Program-made: the position numbers and the translations under genes
The notes under the pieces: model-generated
What the model was told of the DNA's origin: nothing
The model's database searches: none
The model's input: only the letters and a program-made list of their open reading frames with translations
Assembly: GCF_023264675.1 (NCBI RefSeq)
Contig: NZ_JAHFVG010000004.1
Span: forward strand, 1-64,000
Direction of reading: 5' to 3'
Source: Rhodococcus sp. (in: high G+C Gram-positive bacteria)
GTDB taxonomy: Bacteria > Actinomycetota > Actinomycetes > Mycobacteriales > Mycobacteriaceae
Length of the DNA: 64,000 nucleotides
In this document: positions 21,814 to 29,988 of the stretch, piece by piece
Numbering within the stretch: position 1 is the stretch's first letter
Layout: the number at the start of each line of letters is the position of its first letter

Positions 21814-23838
21814 CTGAGCGGGCCGTCGAAAGCAGCAGCACCCGAGCTACCCATAGCTCGGGTGCTGCCGCTTTTGCCATTGCCGCATCTCGATCGCGAA
21901 TTCGACTATCTGATCCCCGCCGACATGGACGACGACGCGAAAGTCGGTGTACGCGTCCGGATCAGATTCGCCGGCCGTCTCGTCGACGGATATCTCCTCT
22001 CGCGAGTGGCGTCGAGCGATCACACCGGCAAGCTCGGGTACCTCGAACGCGTGGTCTCGCCCGAGCAGGTGCTGACGCCCGAGATCGCTGAGCTCGTCAC
22101 CGCGGTGGCACATCGCTACGCAGGGACGCGAGCCGACGTGTTGCGCTTGGCGATACCGCCTCGGCACGCGAAGGTGGAAGGCGAACCTGTACCGGAGTCG
22201 CCGGTCGTCGAGCCGCCCGAGGCGGATATTTCGGCCTGGGACTCGTACGTCCACGGGCGGGCATTCATCGACGCGATCCGCGGCGGCCGAACTCCGCGAG
22301 CGGTCTGGCAGGCGCTGCCGGGAGAAGATTGGCCCTCTCGTATGGCGGACCTCGCAGTGACGACCGCGGCGTCGGGCCGGAGCGCACTGATCATCGTTCC
22401 CGACCAGCGCGACCTCGATCGTGTTCATGCCGCCTGCGAAGCGAAGGCAGGCCCGGACACCGTCGTCGCTCTCGCCGCCGGCCTCGGGCCTGCCAAGCGC
22501 TATCGTCGATGGCTTGCTGCGCTCCGGCGAGAGGTGAGCATCGTCGTCGGTACTCGAAGCGCGGTGTTCGCGCCGGTTCGAAATCTGGGTCTGGTGGCGT
22601 TGTGGGACGACGGCGACGACGGATACGCCGAACCTCGATCTCCCTATCCGCATGCCCGCGAGGTTGCGCTGCTGCGGTCGTACGGCACGGGTTGTTCCGT
22701 GGTGCTGGCCGGTCATGCCAGGACGGCGGAGGCGGAGGCCCTCGTCGATTCCGGGTGGGCTCACGATCTGATCGCCTCCCGCGACGTCGTGCGCGCGCAT
22801 CAGCCTCACGTCGTGGCACTCGCCGACAGCGACCATGCCCTTGCCCGAGATCCCGGTGCCCGAGCTGCGCGGTTGCCCGCCATTGCATTCGATGCCGCCC
22901 GAGCGGCATTGAAGGATGGACTGGGAGTCCTGGTGCAGGTTCCACGCGGTGGCTACGTTCCGTCGTTGGCGTGCGGGAAATGCCGCAATCCGGCGAGGTG
23001 TCGACGGTGCAACGGGCCGCTGTCGTTGCCGTCGGCACCGGGTGCCGACGGGGCAGGAAGTCCGACATGCCGGTGGTGCGGGATTGCCGATACCAATCAC
23101 CGGTGCACGGTCTGCGGCTCGCGGACTCTGCGCGCCGTGGTCGTGGGAGCTCACCGCACGGCCGAAGAGCTGGGCCGTGCCTTTCCCGGGGTGCCGGTTC
23201 ACACGTCGGGAGGCGCAGCCGTTCTGAACTCGGTGCCCGCAGGCGCAAGTCTGGTGATCTCCACGGTGGGGGCCGAACCGTCGACCGAGGGTGGTTACGG
23301 GGCAGCACTCCTGCTCGACGGATGGGCACTGTTGGGAAGGGCCGACCTGCGTGCCGCGGAGGAGACTCTGAGACGGTGGATGACGGCAGGCGCGCTGGTG
23401 CGTGCCGGTAGTGACGGTGGTCGTGTCGTCGTCGTGGCCGAATCGGATGTCCCGACGGTGCAGGCCCTGGTGCGCTGGGATCCTGTCGGGCATGCACGAG
23501 GGCAGCTGGACGAGCGGGTCGAGGTTCGGTTCCCGCCGGCCGTGCACGTGGCGGCCGTCGACGGGTCGACAGCGGCTGTGGCGGATCTGGTGGAGACCGC
23601 GGAACTGCCGGAGGGCACCGAGATACTGGGTCCGGTGGATCTCCCCGAGGGACAACGACGTCCAGCAGGCGGGGGCGACGATTCTTTGTCCGGTGACGTT
23701 CAGAGGATGCTGCTGCGAGTGCCGCGAAGTGCCGGGGGTGCCCTCGCGCGTGCGCTGGCCGATGCTCAGGCTGTGCGCAGCGCGAGGAAGAACACCGAAG
23801 CTGTCCGAGTCCAGATCGATCCGATTCGGATCGGGTGA
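21814..23838 (+). CDS. priA: Primosomal protein PriA (helicase motifs lost; CTG start inferred)
   Basis: Replication restart protein; 674 aa if begun at CTG 21814 (product beginning MSGPSKAAAPELPIARV). The N-terminal DNA-binding block PIARVLPLLPLPHLDREFDYL is conserved. The Walker A and DEAH-type motifs of E. coli PriA are missing (GGRTPRAVWQAL and WDDGDDGY occupy those places), as is known for actinobacteria. Eight Cys in four CxxC pairs (CGKC, CRRC, CRWC, CTVC; about residues 388-440) keep the zinc module. No ATG, GTG or TTG is in frame between the metK stop and the conserved block. GTG 21862 is the nearest standard start but removes four conserved residues. Confidence 0.85.
   Translation: MSGPSKAAAPELPIARVLPLLPLPHLDREFDYLIPADMDDDAKVGVRVRIRFAGRLVDGYLLSRVASSDHTGKLGYLERVVSPEQVLTPEIAELVTAVAHRYAGTRADVLRLAIPPRHAKVEGEPVPESPVVEPPEADISAWDSYVHGRAFIDAIRGGRTPRAVWQALPGEDWPSRMADLAVTTAASGRSALIIVPDQRDLDRVHAACEAKAGPDTVVALAAGLGPAKRYRRWLAALRREVSIVVGTRSAVFAPVRNLGLVALWDDGDDGYAEPRSPYPHAREVALLRSYGTGCSVVLAGHARTAEAEALVDSGWAHDLIASRDVVRAHQPHVVALADSDHALARDPGARAARLPAIAFDAARAALKDGLGVLVQVPRGGYVPSLACGKCRNPARCRRCNGPLSLPSAPGADGAGSPTCRWCGIADTNHRCTVCGSRTLRAVVVGAHRTAEELGRAFPGVPVHTSGGAAVLNSVPAGASLVISTVGAEPSTEGGYGAALLLDGWALLGRADLRAAEETLRRWMTAGALVRAGSDGGRVVVVAESDVPTVQALVRWDPVGHARGQLDERVEVRFPPAVHVAAVDGSTAAVADLVETAELPEGTEILGPVDLPEGQRRPAGGGDDSLSGDVQRMLLRVPRSAGGALARALADAQAVRSARKNTEAVRVQIDPIRIG
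21829..21875 (+). terminator. Terminator-like hairpin inside the 5' end of priA
   Basis: Arms 21829-21848 and 21855-21874 pair over 20 positions with one mismatch, around the loop acccat. The right arm runs into TTTT, the left arm begins with AAA, and it lies 62 nt after the metK stop. It has the form of an intrinsic terminator for metK but overlaps priA codons 6-21. Confidence 0.7.
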
Positions 23839-23899
23839 GAGAAGTCGGCGCCCCTTCGGGCGATCTCGGGGCTTAGAGTCTCGGGGAGGGTTCTCTCAC
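23835..23899 (+). repeat. 9-bp inverted repeat flanking the priA-cyclase gap
   Basis: gtgagagaa (23835-23843, at the priA stop) and ttctctcac (23891-23899) are exact reverse complements about 47 nt apart, with an inner CCCC/GGGG pairing. It may fold as a composite terminator. A possible -10, TAGAGT (23874-23879), lies inside and would serve the next gene. Confidence 0.4.
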
Positions 23900-23919
23900 A
23901 CATATCTAAGGGGTCGGGA

Positions 23920-24771
23920 ATGAAACGTAGGCAGTTGATTCGGCGTGTGGCAACGGGATTGGCGGTCGTGGCAGGGGCGCGATTGGCCGGGCCCGCGGTG
24001 GCTCAGGCAGCCCCTGGTACCGGCTCGGCCGATCTGCCGGGGTTGGGTATTCCTCTCGACCGTCTGCTGAAGATCGTGTCGCTGTCTCACGTGAACGATC
24101 CGGCGACGACGCCGATCTTTCCGGGAGATCCGGAATTCGTACTCGAGACGGCAGCCACAGTGGCCGAGGATGGGTACTACCTCCAGAACGTGAAGGAAGG
24201 CGAACATACCGGGTCGCACTGGGGTGCTCCGGCGCACTTCCAAGAGGGAGGTCTGACCGCCGATCAGCTCGTTCCCGAGGATCTGTTCCTGCCGGCGGTG
24301 AAGATCGACATTCGAGAGAAGTCGGCCGCCGATGCGGACTACGCGGTGACCGTCGCCGATCTGCAGGAGTGGGAATCGGCCAACGGCAGGATTCCCGAAG
24401 GTGCCGCGGTAATCCTGTGGACCGGGTGGGAGTCACGTTGGGGCACAGATGCCTACGTCAACGCAGATGCCGACGGTGTGACACACCAGCCGGGGTTCTC
24501 GGCCGACGCTGCGCAGTGGTTGATCGACAACGGTCGATTGGCGTCGCGTGGAGCGTTGGGAACCGACACCTTCGGACCCGACCTCGGTAACGACGAGACC
24601 TATCCGGTGTCGGTCAAGCTGTACGACCAGCACCGCATCAGTCTCGAAAATCTGCGCAATCTGGCCGCATTGCCGACCACGGGTGCTTACGTCCTGGTGG
24701 GAGGCGCTATCAACCGCGCCGGATCAGGTTCGCCTGCAACCATATTCGGGTTGATACCGCGCTTGCTTTGA
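23920..24771 (+). CDS. Exported cyclase-family metal-dependent hydrolase
   Basis: 283 aa with a twin-arginine-like signal peptide (MKRRQLIRRVATG, then a hydrophobic stretch and an AQA-A cleavage region near residue 30). The mature part belongs to the cyclase/kynurenine formamidase-like family: HTGSHWGAPAHF (about residues 97-108) is the metal-binding HxGTHxDAPxHF signature, and LSHVNDPATTPIFPGDP is its N-terminal block. Family members hydrolyse cyclic amides or esters; the substrate here is unknown. ATG 23920 follows AAGGGG. Its last 85 bases overlap the convergent diguanylate cyclase gene. Confidence 0.8.
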   Translation: MKRRQLIRRVATGLAVVAGARLAGPAVAQAAPGTGSADLPGLGIPLDRLLKIVSLSHVNDPATTPIFPGDPEFVLETAATVAEDGYYLQNVKEGEHTGSHWGAPAHFQEGGLTADQLVPEDLFLPAVKIDIREKSAADADYAVTVADLQEWESANGRIPEGAAVILWTGWESRWGTDAYVNADADGVTHQPGFSADAAQWLIDNGRLASRGALGTDTFGPDLGNDETYPVSVKLYDQHRISLENLRNLAALPTTGAYVLVGGAINRAGSGSPATIFGLIPRLL

Positions 24772-26417
24772 TGGCCGTGGCCGGTGCGCTCGTCGCCCCA
24801 CCAGGCGAAGGGCGCACTGCGCTCGCCGAGGTTGTAGACCAGACGCAGACTTCCGTCCGAGTCGTAGGCGAAGACTCCGGCCTTCCCGTTCTTCTTCGCC
24901 TCGTACATTGCTCGGTCCGCATTGCGAAGGAGTGTGTCGGCGGTGACCGCCTTCTCGAAGACGTCCAGTTCCACCACTCCGACGCTCGCTCCGATGGACA
25001 CGTTGTGACCTTCGATGTCCTGGGGGAGGCGCAGTGCGTCGACGATCGCCCGTGCAGTCCTACAGCCCGCATCGATACCGGCAGGGATGAGCACGGTGAA
25101 TTCGTCGCCGCCGAAACGCGCGACGATACCGCCGTTACCCCCGTCCGTGACTGATTCGGTCAATCTGCGAGACAGAGTTTTCAGGGACCTGTCGCCGGCG
25201 CCGTGACCGAGTCGGTCGTTTATCGCTTTGAAATCGTCGAGATCGACCAGCAGCAGCACACCGATTTCGCCGAGCCGGTTGTGTCGATCGATTGCGTTGC
25301 CGAGATGTTCGTCGAAAGCCGATCGATTGAGCAGACCGGTCAGCCCGTCGTGATGGGCGCGATAGCTGAGCTCGGATTGTGCTGCCGACAGCTCGCGGAG
25401 CAAAGCATCGTTCTGCAACAGCGTCAGCACCTGGCGGATGAGTGAGAGGACGACCACGGTGAAGAACAACACGAGCACCACCGGATCGACCGACCCCGAT
25501 GCGATCCACTGTGCGGCGACCGCTACTCCGATGACGGCCATCAACGCGTAGGGGACCAGCAGCTGGCTGCGATCGCTTGCACTCCATCCTCGTAGCGCAC
25601 GCGTGGTCCCCGAAGCGGCGCGTGCATCGTTCGTCGGTCGGTGCACGCTCGGCGCCGATGCGGCGAGAGCGATGAGGATCGGGCCTGCGATGAAGCCGGC
25701 GTCCGCGATCAAGGGCATTTCCTCGGCACCTGCTGCGACGAGGTAGGCGTACAGGCTGTCCGAGACGGACAGGGCCACGAGCCCGGCTGCGAGCAGTACA
25801 AGCTGCATGCGATACCGCCTGAGTATGCGCGGAACCACTGCAAGCAGACCCACCATGATGACGAGCACCAGATCGGTGACCGGATACATCAACGCCAGCA
25901 TGAATTTCAGTGAATCGGATTCGTCGGAACGAGCGACCTGACCGAGAACGGTGGCCCACGACAGGACGAAGAGTGACCCGACGACCACCATCCCGTCGAG
26001 TAGCGACGTGATCCAGGCATGAGTACTGCTCAGCCTCGATCGCCGCACCGGTCGGATGACTACGGACAACAGTGCTGGCACGGCGAACACGGGGAAGAGG
26101 AAGAACCCGATATCGGCGAACGAGGGCGACGGCAGTGGTATGTGAAGCACCGACCGATACAGGCCCCAGAACAGAATTCCGCCGGACCAGCTCGCCATAC
26201 CTGCTGCCATGAAGACGCGCCAGCGTCGTTCCGCTCCTGTTCTGCGCCGTCCGGTGTACCAGCACGTTGCAGTCGCAGCGACGCCACCGGCAAGTTGCGC
26301 GAAGTCGTCGAGCGCCACGGCGAATGCCTTCGGAACGACACCGAGCGTGATCACCGCGACCACCACGACCACAGCACTCAGCGAGGCGATGGTGCGCCTG
26401 CTCAGCGATGTGGCCAT
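24687..26417 (-). CDS. Membrane diguanylate cyclase (GGDEF protein)
   Basis: 576 aa from ATG 26417, which has GAGGGA eight bases upstream. About ten predicted transmembrane helices fill residues 8-365, an uncharacterised sensor region. A short coiled linker follows, then a GGDEF domain (about residues 380-545). The active-site loop RFGGDEFTVLI is intact, as are DHLG-type sequence LDDFKAINDRLGHGAGD and LLRNADRAMYEAKKNGK, so c-di-GMP synthesis is expected. The RxxD inhibitory site before GGDEF is absent. No EAL domain. The 3' end overlaps the cyclase gene on the other strand. Confidence 0.88.
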   Translation of the reverse strand: MATSLSRRTIASLSAVVVVVAVITLGVVPKAFAVALDDFAQLAGGVAATATCWYTGRRRTGAERRWRVFMAAGMASWSGGILFWGLYRSVLHIPLPSPSFADIGFFLFPVFAVPALLSVVIRPVRRSRLSSTHAWITSLLDGMVVVGSLFVLSWATVLGQVARSDESDSLKFMLALMYPVTDLVLVIMVGLLAVVPRILRRYRMQLVLLAAGLVALSVSDSLYAYLVAAGAEEMPLIADAGFIAGPILIALAASAPSVHRPTNDARAASGTTRALRGWSASDRSQLLVPYALMAVIGVAVAAQWIASGSVDPVVLVLFFTVVVLSLIRQVLTLLQNDALLRELSAAQSELSYRAHHDGLTGLLNRSAFDEHLGNAIDRHNRLGEIGVLLLVDLDDFKAINDRLGHGAGDRSLKTLSRRLTESVTDGGNGGIVARFGGDEFTVLIPAGIDAGCRTARAIVDALRLPQDIEGHNVSIGASVGVVELDVFEKAVTADTLLRNADRAMYEAKKNGKAGVFAYDSDGSLRLVYNLGERSAPFAWWGDERTGHGHQSKRGINPNMVAGEPDPARLIAPPTRT

Positions 26418-26611
26418 GCTGTGGCTCCCTCGTCCGACGGGTAGGTGCGCCGATGCGCGCGTTCGCATATCGGCGCAGCGGTGGTGCGGCCTGCGACCGG
26501 GTTGTCTCGGTATCGGTGCCCGCCGGTGAATCGAGAAACCTTCGGTGCGAACAGGCTATCCGGTTCGGCGTCACTTGACTGGTCTCCTCCGAGAGTTTGT
26601 CGTCAAAAGTC

Positions 26612-26643
26612 TTGCCAAAGATGCATTGTCGATATATCGTCAA
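26612..26643 (+). promoter_or_regulatory. padR promoter with palindromic operator over the -10
   Basis: TTGCCA (26612-26617), 17 bases, then TATCGT (26635-26640) form a good promoter. The 18-bp near-perfect palindrome ttgtcgatatatcgtcaa (26626-26643) covers the -10. It is the likely binding site for the PadR regulator encoded next. Confidence 0.55.
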
Positions 26644-26674
26644 TATGTCCAACAAACACAGAAGGAGTAAGGAC

Positions 26675-27457
26675 ATGGAAAACCATTACGAAATGCAGCG
26701 TTGGCCCTGGTTGGGCCTCGGTGAACGTGCACAGCGGCGACAGCCGTTCCAGATGTGGACCCCGCAGGATGCGGACGGTCCAGGCGAGGAGCAGCATCGC
26801 TCACACGGTCGCGGACGTCGCGGCGCAGACGAAGGCCGCGGACGCGGCGGACGAGGAGGTCCGCATCCGCGCGGCGGATTCGGACCAGGAGAGTTCGGTC
26901 CTGGCGGTTTCGGGCGCGGTGGTTTCGGGCCGGGCGGTGACCTCGGACGTGGCAAAGGGCGCGGAGGTCGCGGCAGGCGCGGCGACGTCAGGGCGGCAAT
27001 CTTGTTGCTCCTCGCCGATGCACCGATGCACGGGTACGAGCTGATTCAACAGATCGTCGCCAAGAGCGAAGGCGCATGGAAGCCGAGCCCAGGCTCGATC
27101 TACCCGGCACTGTCTCAGCTCGAAGACGAGGGTCTGGTCATGATCGACAAGGTCGAGGGGCGCAAGACGGCCGCCCTCACCGACCAGGGTGCAGCCTTCG
27201 TCGAGGAAAACCGCTCCGATCTGGGCGCGCCATGGGACGACGTCAGAAGCAGCGTCGGCGGAGACGCCATGGACCTGAGGGGTCTCATCGGGCTGCTCAT
27301 GGGGGCTGCGGGCCAGGTGGCTGCCGTTGGAACTCCCGCTCAGGTGAAGGTTGCCAGCGACGTTCTGGCGGATGCGCGCCGAAGTCTCTACCGCATCCTC
27401 GCCGAAGACGGCGACGCCGACGGGACCGGGCCGGAGCAGCCCGAGGGCGACGCATGA
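26675..27457 (+). CDS. PadR-family transcriptional regulator with Gly/Arg-rich N-terminus
   Basis: 260 aa. Residues about 20-100 are low-complexity, rich in Gly, Arg and Pro, with tandem GGFGPGEFGPGGFGRGGFGP-like units. The PadR winged-helix domain (about 105-180) has RAAILLLLADAPMHGYELIQ, SPGSIYPALSQLEDEGLV and LTDQGAAFVEE, and a helical C-terminus for dimerisation follows. ATG 26675 has AAGGAG seven bases upstream; the ATG at 26645 overlaps the operator. PadR proteins repress their own and neighbouring genes, often transporters, but no transporter is adjacent here. The extended disordered arm is typical of a mycobacterial/rhodococcal subgroup. Confidence 0.88.
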   Translation: MENHYEMQRWPWLGLGERAQRRQPFQMWTPQDADGPGEEQHRSHGRGRRGADEGRGRGGRGGPHPRGGFGPGEFGPGGFGRGGFGPGGDLGRGKGRGGRGRRGDVRAAILLLLADAPMHGYELIQQIVAKSEGAWKPSPGSIYPALSQLEDEGLVMIDKVEGRKTAALTDQGAAFVEENRSDLGAPWDDVRSSVGGDAMDLRGLIGLLMGAAGQVAAVGTPAQVKVASDVLADARRSLYRILAEDGDADGTGPEQPEGDA

Positions 27458-27493
27458 TCGATGGGTGTCTCCGGGCACCCGAGCGGATCCCTA

Positions 27494-27532
27494 GAATAGG
27501 TATTTCGTCGTAAGAATCCGAAATACCTATTC
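27494..27532 (+). repeat. AT-rich perfect 14-bp inverted repeat before fmt
   Basis: gaataggtatttcg (27494-27507) and cgaaatacctattc (27519-27532) with an 11-nt spacer. It ends 14 nt before the fmt start and is much more AT-rich than its surroundings. TAGAAT at 27492-27497 could be a -10. Operator, leader hairpin or terminator of padR cannot be told apart. Confidence 0.6.
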
Positions 27533-27546
27533 GTGGGAGCTCACTG

Positions 27547-28470
27547 GTGCGAGTTGTGTTCGCAGGAACGCCTGAACCGGCGGTTCCGTCGTTGGAACGG
27601 CTCATCGAGTCGACCAGACACGACGTGATCGCGGTGGTGACTCGCCCCGACGCAGCCGCGGGGCGAGGACGAAAGATCGGTCGATCGCCCGTGGGGCAGC
27701 TGGCCGATGCCAACGGAATTCCCGTGCTGACTCCGCAGCGGCCCTCCGAGCCCGAATTTCTCGATGCCCTCGCAGCGCTGGAGCCCGATGTCTGTCCTGT
27801 AGTTGCCTACGGAGCCCTCCTGCCGAGACCGGTGTTGAACGTCCCGCGCTTCGGGTGGATCAATCTCCACTTCTCGCTGTTGCCTGCCTGGCGCGGCGCC
27901 GCGCCGGTCCAATCCGCCATCGCTGCGGGCGACGACGTCACCGGTGCTTCCACCTTCCTCCTCGAGGAAGGTATGGACACCGGACCGGTTCTCGGTGTCG
28001 TCACCGAAAGAATTCGTCCCACCGACACCGCCGGTGATCTGCTCGGCAGACTTGCCGTCAGCGGAGCCGAACTACTAGAGGCCACCCTCGACGCCATCGA
28101 ATCGGGGGAGGCGTCAGCGGTTCCCCAGTCCACGGACGGAATCTCGCGCGCGGCCAAGGTGACGGTGGAGGATGCTCGCATCGACTGGGCGAGGCCGTCG
28201 GCTGTCGTGGATCGCCGCATCCGCTCGGTGACGCCTGCACCGGGAGCGTGGACGACCATCGGCGATGTGCGACTGAAGCTTGCTCCGGTCCACACCTCCG
28301 ACGAGGAACTTGCCGTCGGGCACGTGCTGGTGCGTAAGGACGGTGTCTTCGTCGGAACCGCGGATCGCGCAGTGCTGCTCGGCGACGTACAACCTCAGGG
28401 CAAGAAGTTGATGAAAGCACTGGACTGGGCGCGCGGCGCTCGCCTGACAGACGAGGCGGTAGCCCGATGA
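27547..28470 (+). CDS. fmt: Methionyl-tRNA formyltransferase
   Basis: Formylates initiator Met-tRNA. 307 aa. [15 protein letters not shown] begins the Rossmann-like formyltransferase domain; [17 protein letters not shown] with the Asn-His pair, and the Asp in [10 protein letters not shown], form the active site. A C-terminal OB-like tRNA-binding domain follows from about residue 205. GTG start after GGGAG. The stop overlaps rsmB (ATGA). Confidence 0.96.
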   Translation: MRVVFAGTPEPAVPSLERLIESTRHDVIAVVTRPDAAAGRGRKIGRSPVGQLADANGIPVLTPQRPSEPEFLDALAALEPDVCPVVAYGALLPRPVLNVPRFGWINLHFSLLPAWRGAAPVQSAIAAGDDVTGASTFLLEEGMDTGPVLGVVTERIRPTDTAGDLLGRLAVSGAELLEATLDAIESGEASAVPQSTDGISRAAKVTVEDARIDWARPSAVVDRRIRSVTPAPGAWTTIGDVRLKLAPVHTSDEELAVGHVLVRKDGVFVGTADRAVLLGDVQPQGKKLMKALDWARGARLTDEAVAR

Positions 28471-29951
28471 ACTCGGAAAACAAGGAACCCCAGCCTCGCC
28501 GCAACGGCGGTGCGTCGGGCAAAGGCAAGCGTCCGCAGCGAACTCCCGGATCCAGAGGTGGGCAGGGCTCGCGGCCGCAGCGCGGAGGCGGGCCCGCATC
28601 GACTCCGCCGATCGACCCGGCGCGTCTCGCAGCACGCGATGTACTGAAAGCAGTCCGAGAACGGGATGCGTACGCAAACCTCGTGTTGCCAGGCCTGCTT
28701 CGCGAGCGCAAGCTCGACACCCGCGATGCAGCGCTGGCAACAGAGCTCGCCTACGGCACATCGCGTGCCCGAGGATTGCTCGACGCAGTCATCGAAAGTG
28801 GCTCCGGCCGAACGATCTCCGACATCGACGGTGGTCTTCTGGACATACTCCGCCTCGGTGCATACCAACTGTTGCGCACGCGGGTGGCTCCGCACGCTGC
28901 CGTCGCCACGTCGGTCGACTTGACGCGAAGCGAATTCGGCAGCGGCAAAGCAGGTTTCGTCAACGCCGTGCTGCGCCGAGTATCGGAGAAGACTGCGGCG
29001 CAGTGGGTGGAAGAATTGGCTCCCTCGGCCGCACAGGATCCCGTGGGGCGGTTGGCATTCGAGCATGCTCACCCCACGTGGATCGCGCAGGCCTTCGCCG
29101 ATGCGCTCGGCGCCGACGCCGGAGAGTTGGCAGCGGTCCTCGAAGCCGACGACACGCGGCCGGCAGTACATCTTGTCGCTCGGCCCGGTGAGATCTCCGC
29201 CGAGGAGCTAGCGCTGGTCACGGGAGGCGACGAGGGAAAGTACTCGCCGTACGCGGTGTATCTCGACGGCGGTGACCCCGGCAAGCTCGACGCCGTACGC
29301 GACGGTTTGGCGGGGGTGCAGGACGAGGGCAGTCAACTGGTCGCACGTGCACTCACGTTGGCTCCGCTCACCGGACCCGATGGTGGACGCTGGCTCGACC
29401 TGTGCGCAGGTCCAGGAGGTAAAGCTGCGCTGCTGGGCGCTCTCGCCGAGATCGACGGCGCGCATCTCGACGCAGTCGAGCCGACACCGCACCGCGCCGA
29501 GCTGGTTCGCAAGACCACCAAAGCGCTGCCGGTGACGGTCCACACCGTCGACGGCCGAGACCCTGGGCTCGACAGCGGCTACGACAGAATCCTCGTCGAC
29601 GCGCCCTGCACCGGTCTCGGCGCGCTCCGCCGGCGCCCCGAAGCGCGGTGGCGTCGTTCACCGAAGGACCTCGCACCGCTGGTGACGCTTCAGAAGGAAC
29701 TGTTGGCGTCGGCGCTGAATCTGGTTCGGCCAGGGGGAGTGGTGGTGTACTCGACGTGCTCCCCGCATCTGTCCGAAACCACGGCTGTCGTCGCCGATGC
29801 TGTTCGTCGGTACGGCGCGGTCCAACTCGACGCCCGCACCCTGGTGCCGGACGTGCCTCAGATCGGGGACGGCCCGTCGGTGCAGCTGTGGCCGCACCGT
29901 CACGGAACGGACGCGATGTTCTTCGCTGCTCTGCAGCGGCCGGTCGACTGA
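28467..29951 (+). CDS. rsmB: 16S rRNA m5C967 methyltransferase RsmB (Fmu)
   Basis: 494 aa. A basic disordered N-terminal tail (about 1-48), a NusB-like RNA-binding domain (about 50-185) and an m5C methyltransferase domain. SAM site [15 protein letters not shown], catalytic [16 protein letters not shown] and the second Cys in [13 protein letters not shown] are all present. ATG overlaps the fmt stop. fmt-rsmB pairing is widespread. Confidence 0.94.
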   Translation: MNSENKEPQPRRNGGASGKGKRPQRTPGSRGGQGSRPQRGGGPASTPPIDPARLAARDVLKAVRERDAYANLVLPGLLRERKLDTRDAALATELAYGTSRARGLLDAVIESGSGRTISDIDGGLLDILRLGAYQLLRTRVAPHAAVATSVDLTRSEFGSGKAGFVNAVLRRVSEKTAAQWVEELAPSAAQDPVGRLAFEHAHPTWIAQAFADALGADAGELAAVLEADDTRPAVHLVARPGEISAEELALVTGGDEGKYSPYAVYLDGGDPGKLDAVRDGLAGVQDEGSQLVARALTLAPLTGPDGGRWLDLCAGPGGKAALLGALAEIDGAHLDAVEPTPHRAELVRKTTKALPVTVHTVDGRDPGLDSGYDRILVDAPCTGLGALRRRPEARWRRSPKDLAPLVTLQKELLASALNLVRPGGVVVYSTCSPHLSETTAVVADAVRRYGAVQLDARTLVPDVPQIGDGPSVQLWPHRHGTDAMFFAALQRPVD

Positions 29952-29988
29952 CCGACGTCGCCGGTTCGTGCGCAGATCGCGGTTGCAG

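Noticed and set aside
21900-23838. priA as a pseudogene because helicase motifs are missing
   Set aside because: The frame is intact and the zinc Cys pairs are kept; loss of helicase motifs is the known state of actinobacterial PriA.
26724-26950. Gly-rich repeats in padR as a mobile or CRISPR-like DNA repeat
   Set aside because: Units are short, irregular and in frame with the protein, as expected for a low-complexity coding tract.
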